From positions 48,324,272 to 48,388,271 of the forward strand of contig NC_135500.1 of NCBI RefSeq assembly GCF_052857255.1: DNA of 64,000 nt, read 5' to 3'. This stretch comes from Amblyomma americanum. Lineage: Eukaryota; Arthropoda; Arachnida; Ixodida; Ixodidae. Shown here in pieces: positions 44,341 through 53,100 of this stretch. The notes under the pieces are model-generated. The model did no database searches, was not told the DNA's origin, and saw only the letters and a list, made by a program, of their open reading frames with translations. The first letter of the stretch is position 1, and each line of letters starts with the position of its first letter. The translations under genes and the position numbers were made by a program.

Positions 44341-45425
44341 CACTCTTTACTCTGCTCATTTCGTACCTTGATTCTGCAATTGTTGGCCTCATCCCACGCA
44401 AAAATCTGCCCGTCCATTTTTAGTTTATCATGCACCAGAATAGGCTTCTTGCCTTGATCCCTATCGATTTTTGTACTGTCCCATAAGAGTTTCCTTATTC
44501 TGAGCGTGTCACGCGAATAGTCATTTTGTACCGAATATTTGGTTCCTTTAAGCTTGCGGACATTCCGCATTACTTCTTGTTTTTCATTAAAGTCCTGGAA
44601 GAACAATATGACGGGTCGCTTTTTTTCAGCTTTGCCAATACGGTGGATTCTGGCGACTGAGTTGCATGTCACACCAAGCTTCTCTTGAAAAACCTCAGAA
44701 ATAACTTTCTCCCTAAGGACAGATCTTGTTTCATCGCTGGCTTCATCTACCCCAAACACAACTAAGTTGGAACGCCTACTTCTGTCCTCCAAGTCAATAA
44801 TTTTTTCGCGTAGGAAGGTGACTGTTCTTTCCTGGTTTTCTACACGGGTTGATTGGTCTTTTAATAGATCCAGCTGTTGGGTGAATTCGCAGAATATTTT
44901 TTCCATCTTCGCGTTATGCGTCCTTAATGCTGCCATTTCGTCTGTCAATTTTTGCTCTCCCAGAATCAGTTGCTACAACATCTCTTGCGCGCTCATACTG
45001 TCAGAGTCTGTCTCGGGGCCAGGATTCAGTTCGACGTCACCACACAACATCAACTCGCAGATTAGATATACATCACATGCGATACGAATGCACTGCTGGG
45101 GGCAATGCAGAACCAGAATACCACGACAATCACTTTTAAATGTACAATAATAGGCACCAACCTGGGTTAGACAGAGGAAGGGTGCGTAAGGCCACATGCC
45201 GCTGCCTGGTCTGCCGAGCCCACTGAAGTGAAATTCTTGCGGTCGGCTATTTAAAGGGATGTCCGGTGAGGTCACATGCTGATGCGGCGGCGCTGTAGGC
45301 GTGAACCACGTTGCCAGATTCATGACGTCATCAGGCTCTTGATGAAAGTTGTGCTGATAGTCCGCTCCGGCATGACCAAGCAGGAATACCTGGGTTAGAC
45401 AGAGGAAGGGTGCGTAAGGCCACAT
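44340..45425 (-). pseudogene. LINE ORF1 with N-terminal 2A-like peptide
   Basis: A single frame runs from 45425 to 44340 with one TAG at 44973-44975. N-terminal part: MWPYAPFLCLTQV (twice, because of the 5' repeat; the downstream Met at 45197 is an alternative start), then CDVYLICELMLCGDVELNPG followed by P. C-terminal part after the stop: KLTDEMAALRTHNAKMEKIF, a predicted coiled coil (heptads through IDLEDRSRR), SNLVVFGVDEASDETR, then ARIHRIGKAEKKRPVILFF and KGTKYSVQNDYSRDTLRIRK. The last part resembles the L1-type ORF1 RRM and C-terminal RNA-chaperone region. Without the TAG the 2A site would split a ~60-residue leader from the ORF1 protein. Confidence 0.8.
45015..45053 (-). other. 2A-like ribosome-skipping motif
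   Basis: Encodes LMLCGDVELNPGP, matching the 2A consensus D-V/I-E-x-N-P-G-P with the preceding hydrophobic, helix-prone residues. Such motifs cause the ribosome to skip the G-P bond. They are known from some viruses and also from APE-type LINEs of other invertebrates (general knowledge). It is in frame with ORF1 apart from one stop 14 codons downstream. Confidence 0.85.
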
Positions 45426-45452
45426 GCCGCTACCTGGTCTGCCGAGCCCACT
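45160..45452 (-). repeat. LINE 5' region with 65-bp direct repeat
   Basis: ACCTGGGTTAGACAGAGG through TGCCGAGCCCACT occurs at 45160-45224 and 45388-45452 with one mismatch, 228 bp apart. Tandem 5' monomers often act as promoters in LINEs; that role here is inference. Confidence 0.85.
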
Positions 45453-47185
45453 CGGTCTGCCGAGCCCGGAACCGCAGGAACCGCGCCCGTTCTAAGAAGG
45501 ACCTTTCTTTCTCCAGTAGACAGACAGACGGGCTGCTGATGCACTTGTCCCCAGCCTTTTCAATCAAAAATCCCTCAATAACTTCCCTCTCTATTTTACT
45601 CCTTGCTGTCACCAGAAACTTAGTGGCTGATAACATAGGCCGACATTCGTGGCAGGGTTGATTGCGATGAACTGCCATGTGGCTCCCATACTTGTTTTTT
45701 ACGGTGAGGAGGTTTTCGCCTGCTCTGTCATTGAAACAGCGTCCGGTCTGGACGATGTATACTTTGCCACACGTGAGGGGAATCTGATAAACCACTCCGG
45801 AGCGACTTTCGGTGTACTGATTCGAGTGGTTAACTGTGCAGGTCGCCTGTTTTTTCCGGTTCACCATCGGGCATATTTTAGCCAACTTACACGGGGCAGA
45901 AAAAACAACGTTAACATCATACCTCGCTGCAACCTTTTTGACATTGTGCGAGAGTTTGTGGATGTATGGAATGACAGCTAAACGTTTCTTTTCCTTGGGC
46001 TCCCTCCCTGTTTTGCCTAGCTTCACTTTCTGGAGTAAGGCTTCGCACAGGCCTGATAAAAGGAAAGGTAGGTAGCCAGCCGAAAGAAGGCGTTGAACCT
46101 GGTTGTCGAAGCTATAATCAGTCATGTGTTCACAACTCTTTGTTAGTGACGCATTAAGTGCACCAGTTACGACTGCCCGCTTAACAAGTTTAGAATGCGC
46201 ACTGTCGAAGGGGAGCAAACCTTTCTTCGACCTAACGTTATATGACCAACACACCCGCTCGTCGGTAAAAACCAGCATCAGATCTAAAAATTGGATCCTG
46301 TTCTCTTTTGGCATTTCCCACGTAAAGTTCATTCCACCAGACGAGGCCTTTAACACCCCTACGATGTCCTTTACTGCTTCAAGCATGTCGATGGCCGCTT
46401 CACTGTCTAACACAATTAGGAAATCATCCACATAACGGTATATCTTAACGATGTGCCTGTCATGCAGATGTTCTTGAACTCTCCTATCCATGGCGGACAA
46501 GTAAATGTCTGAGACCACTGGGGCGACGGACGAACCAATACAGATTCCCGATTTTTGTATTAAAAATTGCTCATTGTAGGACACTACTGTGGACTTCAGG
46601 TAAAACTCAAGTAGGCTGATGAATCTGTCTTGGTTTATTCCGGTTGCATTCTGAAAGCTGATGGCGCCGATCTCGTCTATTCTTTGGAGGACAGCTGCGA
46701 ATAGACCTTCATGTGGAATAGAGTAAAAAAGATCCTCTACGTCAATAGAAAAGGCCGTCGCAGCACCTTGCAAACCCTTGCGTAGGTCTTTGACTACTTT
46801 CAACCAGCTGCGCACTTGGAACGGATCAGCTCCAGTCAGACAGTTCAAGCTGTCACGAAGATAATGCCCAAGGTGTTCCTGCCATGTGCCATTTTCTGAA
46901 ACTATTGTTCGTAGCGGGCATTCTGGCTTATGGGTTTTGCCTGGGAAGAACATTTCAAGGCATCTAAATTTTGATTTCTCCACTTTTATTGCTATTGATT
47001 CCAGATGGCATTCTTTTAACATACGTAACGCAGCTGATTTCTTACTTGTCTCTCTAGACTTTACAATCTTGAAACTTCTTGCTATGGCAGTCAGTGCTTT
47101 CTCGTTAAAAATACCATTCGGCATGACCACAAATCCACCTTCATTGTCTGACTGCATCACAGTTAGGTTGTTGTCTTGAAAACGT
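45453..47185 (-). pseudogene. Penelope-like polyprotein, RT plus GIY-YIG endonuclease
   Basis: One open frame of about 580 codons. An N-terminal region (MQSDNEGGFVVMPNGIFNEK) and GKTHKPECPLRTIVSENGTW precede RT blocks TAFSIDVEDLFYSIPHEGLF (first D), GICIGSSVAPVVSDIYLSAM and YRYVDDFLIVLD (catalytic YVDDF, 46420-46434). Then come IQFLDLMLVF, LLPFDSAHSKLVKRAVV and the linker IPYIHKLSHNVKKVAARYDV with a C-x5-C-like pair. The endonuclease is SGVVYQIPLTCGKVYIVQTG: the family has YIG, here YIV. The C-terminus carries EREVIEGFLIEKAGDKCISS. The frame is open through 47331, but the first ~48 codons above 47185 are antisense of the inverted partial copy, so the true N-terminus is lost. RT looks intact; the endonuclease is probably impaired. 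Confidence 0.9.
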
Positions 47186-47660
47186 TTGGCTGTCATTCCA
47201 TACATCCACAAACTCTCGCACAATGTCAAAAAGGTTGCAGCCAGGTATGATGTTAACGTTGTTTTTTCTGCCTCGTGTAAGTTGGCTAAGATATGCCCGA
47301 TGGTGAACCGCAAAAAACAGGCGACCTGCACAGTTAACCACTCGAATCAGAACACCGAATGTCGCTCCGGAGTGGTTTATCAGATTCCCCTCACGTGTGG
47401 CAAAGTGTACATCGGCCAGACCGGACGCTCTTTCAATGACAGAGCAAACGAACACCTCCTCAACGTCTGGGAGCCACATGGCAGTTCATTGCAATCAGCC
47501 CTGCCACGAATGTCGGCCTATGTTAACAGCCACTAAGTTTCTGGCAACAGCAAGGAGTAAAATAGAGAGGGAAGTTATTGAGGGATTTTTGATTGAAAAG
47601 GCTGGGGACAAGTGCATCAGCAGCCCGTCTAGAAAGAAAGGTCCTTCTTAGAACGGGCGC
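47186..47660 (+). pseudogene. Penelope-like partial copy (linker and GIY-YIG)
   Basis: Starts abruptly at VIPYIHKLSHNVKKVAARYD and continues through SGVVYQIPLTCGKVYIGQTG (intact YIG, unlike the main copy) and NDRANEHLLNV. It shifts frame near 47480 to HMAVHCNQPCHECRPM and EREVIEGFLIEKAGDKCISS. A small deletion removes about 14 bp after SPS. It is the inverted, 5'-truncated companion of the main copy, joined head to head at 47185/47186. Confidence 0.85.
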
Positions 47661-47664
47661 GGTT

Positions 47665-48358
47665 CCTGCATGTTAACCACATCTAGGCATCCTGACAGAG
47701 TTTTTCCTGGCACCTTACCTGTTTGTTTGTGTTTTTATTTTTTGATCTTAGTTTTTTTGCCGTGTTGACTGTTGGCCTTAAGCGTATCTTTCTCTTTTTA
47801 TTTTACTTGTATTGTAACTTTTATTTTGCTGACGGTTACTTTTTATTGTAACTTTTATTTTGCTGACGGTGCCTTTTGCATAGCAAGTTGTCATTCTTTT
47901 TATTCATACTCCAGCTGATTGTACACATCCCTTTCATCGCCTTTCCCTTGTTATTTGCTTCGCCGCGCTTCTTCTACTCGTTACTGCTCCTGGCACCACC
48001 GATGTGTATGGCAGAGGCACAAGCGCAACTCTAATGTTTCTGTTATCCGGTTATCTTTAGATTAGTAGTGTCTTTGTGTGTGACTGATTGCACGTGTCTT
48101 GAGTGCTTTTTCACTACGTAATGATCGCCAGCGTTGGGAGGCGTTTTCCTTCGCAGTTTCCACTGGCTGACAGTGTATAACGTGGTCCATGTGAATGGTA
48201 TGAATTGTGCTGGTTTTTTATGACGCAATAAAAGTTGGTAGTAGCGCCTGTCCTGTGATTTGTGTTTCTTCGACTCGTCCCAGTTCCGTTGTGCTTTGTC
48301 AGTCTGTGTCGTAGCAGTATGAACCAACTAGCCCACACCAAGGTCCTCTTAGAACATA
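47665..48358 (+). repeat. Penelope 3' region, right inverted arm
   Basis: Mirror of 40786-41450 without the LINE. It continues about 30 bp past the left arm (AACTAGCCCACACCAAGG...) before the target duplication, so the outer ends are not symmetrical. Confidence 0.85.
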
Positions 48359-48369
48359 TTGCTAATATG
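48359..48369. repeat. 11-bp target duplication, right
   Basis: TTGCTAATATG, identical to 40775-40785. Confidence 0.8.
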
Positions 48370-49250
48370 GATGTTCTGTCATTGAGAAATTTCGGATTCT
48401 AATTGAATGCTATACGCATTGGTCGTGGACTTCCACTATGGAGAACATACCTGTCCGTCGGATGTGAATTCTTTTGCGCGCAACAACTGCCTAGAAAAAA
48501 AAATACAGCAGGAATGAAAGTTCATATGGTCTTTTAAAGTGAAAAGCAATGCTCGGAAAAGGAGTATACTGAGGTAAGAAGCACTACTAGGTAAGAAGCT
48601 CAATTGTCCGTGTTACTGTCAAATAGCCAATGTTCAAACAAATATCGTGCACCTACTCGATTGAATCGGAAAAAAATATCGTAGGTAAAATTGTTTCTCA
48701 GGATTATGACTGTCAGTTATTTACCAAGAGCACAACTTGGATGAAGCAAGGTAGAAAAACGAAGTAGATACTTTAGAATTAATTCTTTAGACCCCACCCA
48801 CTAAATTATGTTCAATAGGTCTAGGTTTCTTCTAATAGTTATATAATTTTATCTTTCTATAAGCTTCATCAGAATTTCTAAGAAAGGCAAGGACCGTAGT
48901 TGCACCCTTGCGATCGTCCTGTTTCAAATTTATTTATTTATTCGAAAGCATCACTAGTCCCGCTACTGTGTGTGCGGGGGGGGGGGGGGGGGGGGGGGGA
49001 GGGGGACTCGAAAGGTGGCGCAGAAAATCTCAGCAATGGCCAGAAAAATGCGCTGACGTTATCTAACGGCCGTACGACGCACACACCAAGCCAAGCGCCG
49101 CGCTCCAACTCTTCCATCAATCATATTGGTCCCCGGCCACCAAGGCCTGCCAGGTTACGAGCCGTTCATGAGGCAGTCCGCACACTCACTTACCGGGACC
49201 AGGCGTCCCTTAGGAGGACGTCAACTCAGACGACAGCCCTCTTCTTTCTC
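48370..49250. other. No gene recognised; G-rich homopolymer at 48977-48999
   Basis: A run of more than 20 G residues, then AGGGGG. Open frames around it are driven by the low-complexity tract. Plus-strand DNA from about 49080 may already belong to the degraded LINE that follows. Confidence 0.4.
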
Positions 49251-49289
49251 TTTAAGATATTACTGAGCACTGTCGTTCCGAACACCTGT

Positions 49290-49725
49290 TCTACCCGGTT
49301 ACTATGAAGGTACTGGGTAAAGCAGGCGAACGAACTCTCCTTAGGCTCTTTACAAACACCCTGCTGTGCCCGGCGTTTCTCAAGCACCTTGATCCTTTTG
49401 ACGGCCGCTGCTCATTCTACGGGGAGGTGCCCGGCACCTTCCGCATGGTTTGGGCATGCAGGCAAAATCCCCCCCCCCCCCCCCCCCCCAACCATCATCA
49501 CTTCCCCTACCCGAGAGGACTGGGAGGCGGCCCTGCTCGGCTGCCAAGAATTATCGGCTCAACAGGCCCTGGTTCGGCGGACCTCCGCAGCGGTTAAGAC
49601 TAACGGGATCCCGGAATGAGGGACTCCGCCTTGTATTGTAATCGGCGAAACCCACTTGGGCCTCTCCCCGAGAGCCTCTCGGTAAATATAGCGAAATAAA
49701 TGATTTTCGCAACCACCACCGGTTA
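49290..49725 (+). pseudogene. LINE C-terminal fragment, interrupted by a poly-C run
   Basis: Frames give EVPGTFRMVWACRQNP, then after a C-run at 49469-49488 TREDWEAALLGCQELSAQQA and LVRRTSAAVKTNGIPE before a stop near 49618. The order (W-x-C, NPT-R-xx-WE-x-A-L, Q-x-A-L-V-x-R-A) is the C-terminal signature of a LINE group I associate with tick genomes. The tail TAAATATAGCGAAATAAATG lies at 49683-49702. The poly-C run breaks the frame, and its exact length may be a sequencing uncertainty. Confidence 0.55.
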
Positions 49726-52700
49726 AGACAATCATATACATGTCGTTCATCTATATACACTCGCCACTGGCCGAGTTCCACGCGGCGCCAGTTTTCCCGA
49801 AACATTCGTACCAAAATTTGAGCAACCGTTTGTCGCACAGCGTTCTGAGTGGTGTCATACAATTTCTCGTTGGATATAACTTACATGTGCTAGTCAAGTT
49901 CGAGGCTCGCTTGCGACAGAGATTCCAACCGACGACATATGCACCTTCAATTATATGCCTTGCCAGACTTCTTACCGCTTCCCTTAAAGGGGACATGACA
50001 GCCTATTTTCACGCATGCCCTGCTCATCGCCTTTACTTGCCAACAGGTTAAATTACAATTCCCCCAGTTTTCAGTTCATTCTGTGCGGTAAATATTTTTA
50101 AAACATTTTTTTTTTCGTTTTTTTGCGAACTGCTTGCTGGTCTGGCAACCTCTGATCGCTGACGTCACGAGCGCATACACGTCACGCGTCGCCTGCTGCG
50201 AGCTTTTGAGGTGCTTGCATGCAACCGTAGACAGCGGTCGCTCGAAAAGATTTTTTCTTTTAGCCTAGCGAAATAGAATGCATTTTCCGTGTTCTCTTTT
50301 GGGAAGCCTTCAACTTAGAACGCGAGCTGAGTGATCCTTGGGAAAGCGGACTTGCTCGTGGCGCCCAATTTCCAATTGTTGAGGAAACAGAAATCGATGT
50401 AACCCTGCTTTATTATTTACGCTTAGAAGCATGCTGTCCGCATGTTATGAGTGTGGTCTCTTTTGAGGAGTCAAGTGATCCCATATGCGAAAAGCGGCGC
50501 GTGCCGTGCATGCCTTCGCCGATGTGCGCCGTGAAAGCCGGGGCGTTCTGTAGCTAGCTACCAAGTTCTTGTCCGCTATTCATCGCTCGATAATTAAACT
50601 GAAATTATCAAAAGGTTCACTGCAGTAACCTTGATGCACGAAAGGAGCAGAGAAAAGCGCCCAGTGCGACGACTTCCGCGCTGGATGTACGCGTTTGTAA
50701 GTCGAACATACATTTCCTTCGACTCATAGAACCTTTTTGCAACAACCAAGCCGCTTGCAAAACCCTGCGTGACTCGAATGCTTTCACTGTCAGCACCGAT
50801 GAATAGTCGCTGCCGTCTAAATGAGTGCTTCGAAATAATAGTACAGCACTTTGCTGTGCGTGCGCATTGTGCCCCAGGAGTGCGACGATTACGACAACTG
50901 CAGCCCCGCGCTGAAGTTGTTTACATGGCGGTGCGCAAACAGTACTGCTCGTCTGCGTGGCATAAAATACCAGGTGGGTTATCTTTACCTTAAATGCTAC
51001 GTAGTCTTGCTCACAAATTGCACTTCTGCTCATTTACACACCATGATAACACTGCAATAAGTGCCTGCTTGGGAAACGCTTCGCGTAGGGAACCGGCACT
51101 TTCCGCTAAATGTATCTGCTTTCTCTTATGTCACCAAAATTTAATTTTAGATCGGTTTAGCTAAAAATACGTTCGGACATTACTTGAATTAATGCAAACA
51201 ACCAGATTTGTTGTCCACAGTCGACGCCGACGGCTGCTACCGGCTGCCTTCTGCACATGCTATGCAGACCAGGTCACATATATCGGCACTTCCCCCTTGT
51301 TGTACTGGCGTCCTGCAATGTAGGCAGTCGTCGCTTTGAGGGCACTGTAGACGAGACTACGCTCGACAGCTACTTGCAGGTGCTAAAACTTGTGAATTCG
51401 CTCTCCGCAATCGCCGAAATTGCACACACGAATCCTGCGTACTCGCTAGGCCTCGTCACAAAAGGAGCCGGCGGTCCACCGTCAACCGAAATTCAAGAAT
51501 ATGGCAAAAGTTCTTCACTGATTAGTAACAAAGTGTGAAGATATGATATGTAGCCGCTTGCTTCGCTTTTTTCCGATACGGATAAGGTACACAAGCGCAG
51601 TTTTTCTGACCGTCACCTCACCGGGCGTGAAGCTTTCGCTTGACCGCACAAGCCCAGGCGACGGCGGGGAGCGGTACCGTCGTGCGGCGTTTTCTGCCCG
51701 TGTCGCTTGCCTCGCCGATTGGTTCTATGCGCAGGCCCCGAATGAAATCACATCTTCGCTGGTGAACGCAAATCGCGCATGTCACCGTGGCTAGCAAAAG
51801 GTCCAGTAAGTTTTAAAATTCTCAAGTTTATAGAACGTCATACCAACTAGTCCCCTACCACTCTCTTCTGCTACCCTATACGCTGACTGTTTAACTTTAC
51901 TACGATACGTGATCGTTGATCGTGCTGGCGTCGTCGTCGGTCTAGCGTGACAGACCAGTGCGTAAGCGACGGTATTTGCGTACCGATCAGCCCACCGACC
52001 GTCGATCGCCGTCGCATGGGCCTATTGTGTGACCGGACCCTACCTATACCGAAGAAAAACTCGCGTTACTGTTATTATCGCTTTTGCGGTACCAGTCATT
52101 CATATATGGGGGACGACTGCTACTTAGATCGCCCGCGCAAGAACAGGGGGGAATGAGGCCTCGCGGCGCATATTGCAGCAACGAGAGCAGACGACGTTGC
52201 TCCATGCATGTGCTAGTGACGTCACGAAAGCTTTCAATATGGCGGTCGCTGCCGGTGGGAGGACTCTCCCGGGGCCCTATTCTCGACACGCATGGCCGCC
52301 GTTCGCCGCCATATTGTCTCTCTGATTGGCTCATTGGGCGATCACGTGCAAGTCACGAGTTTTAAATTTGTGGCGCGAAACCATCAGGCTTCGAAATAGC
52401 TTTCTGCCGTGACGTCAAAATGACGTGTACTTGAAGACTGATTTTAGCACAGTTATATTTTGTGCCGGGTTGGTAAATTTAAATGTCTGTGGAGGAGAAA
52501 CGAAGCTACAGCTGGCATGGAAGAAAACACTTGGCTCGTTTTAGCAATTTTGAGAAAAAAAAAGTTCGTACTGTGAGGGTTGCTTCCTAGAATGTGATTG
52601 GCTGGAGGAATGTCACGTGATTCACGTGATACGCAAGCATAATTCAGTGAGGTAAAAATGACGTTCAGGGACGGAAAGGAAATGCTGCCATTGCTGAAAA

Positions 52701-53044
52701 ATGCCCCATTTGGCCGCCATAATTTGAGACGGCCGCAAGATGGTCGAATTATGGTGGACATAGTCGAATTATGACCACACTGATTTATACGGCTGTTAGC
52801 TCACCGTAGTTTGGTAGGTGCTTATTTGAAGTAATAAACTGTTCAGAAACAGGGTTGTTTTGAATGTAGAAGCATTGAAACGGCGTTATAATGGTATATC
52901 TTAATTAAGCAGCCTTTTAGAGCCTTAATTATCAGAGCGTAATTTTACACCCGCGTGAGGACTCTAGCTGCGCTCCCATTTCAAACGCTTCTCTCATGCT
53001 AAGAAATTACCGGTCCGCGCGGTCGCGGTTGCTACAGCGCGGAT
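49726..53044. other. No certain gene; CpG- and CRE-like-rich stretch, candidate first exon
   Basis: Contains TGACGTCACGAGCGC near 50160 and several ACGTCA words (50180, 52220, 52410), plus CpG-rich DNA at 51900-52330. An ATG at 50925 opens MAVRKQYCSSAWHKIP and runs into CCAG|GTGGGT (donor-like at about 50973), possibly a first coding exon. No downstream exon could be tied to it. Confidence 0.25.
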
Positions 53045-53100
53045 ATGGCGGCGTCCGTAGCTGCTGTTTGTTGTCACGGGCTGCGAGAAGCGAAGCATTC
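53045..53100 (+). CDS. Candidate first coding exon (weak)
   Basis: The ATG at 53045 in GC-rich DNA opens MAASVAAVCCHGLREAKH and ends at ATTC|GTGAGTGCG, a strong splice-donor match at 53101. The upstream 80 bp is CpG-rich (GGTCCGCGCGGTCGCGG), as expected for a promoter or 5' UTR. No protein family is recognised and no second exon was found, so this could be chance. Confidence 0.25.

Larger units (their letters stand above)
41451..45473 (-). mobile_element. CR1/jockey-like LINE, near full length, with 2A-like motif
   Basis: Two ORFs on the minus strand, about 4.0 kb: ORF1 (45425 to 44340) with an N-terminal 2A-like motif, coiled coil and RNA-binding region, and ORF2 (about 44340 to 41597) with AP endonuclease and RT. 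No RNase H is seen, fitting CR1/jockey-type elements. The tail is (AAAT)n at 41452-41480. A 65-bp direct repeat marks the 5' region. Defects are few: a TAG in ORF1, a TAG and about two frameshifts in ORF2. Inserted in the Penelope 3' region between GGTTCCTGC and CTAGGCATCC; 13 bp present in the empty arm are missing here, so a small target deletion rather than a duplication is suggested. Confidence 0.85.
40786..48358. mobile_element. Penelope-like element with inverted partial copy and nested LINE
   Basis: Main copy on the minus strand (5' limit near 47185, 3' end at 40786), with a head-to-head truncated plus-strand copy (47186-48358). The two share about 1.1 kb of inverted sequence, from the GIY-YIG coding end through the long 3' region. 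The whole is bracketed by identical 11-bp direct repeats TTGCTAATATG (40775-40785, 48359-48369), so it integrated as one event. A CR1/jockey-like LINE (41451-45473) later inserted in the 3' region of the main copy; the other arm has no LINE. This architecture, an inverted 5'-attached partial copy, is known for Penelope-like elements. Confidence 0.9.

Noticed and set aside
47186..47331. First ~48 codons of the long minus-strand frame (IGHILANLHEAEKTTL...) as the Penelope N-terminus
   Set aside because: They are the exact antisense of the inverted GIY-YIG copy; the same peptide appears antisense at 45836-46000. The frame is open there by chance.
48900..49120. Gly- or Pro-rich proteins around the poly-G tract
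   Set aside because: They are translations of a homopolymer run and resemble nothing.
50617..51033. 138-codon minus-strand ORF as a gene
   Set aside because: No recognisable domain, signal peptide or repeat; composition looks like chance in a GC-balanced region.
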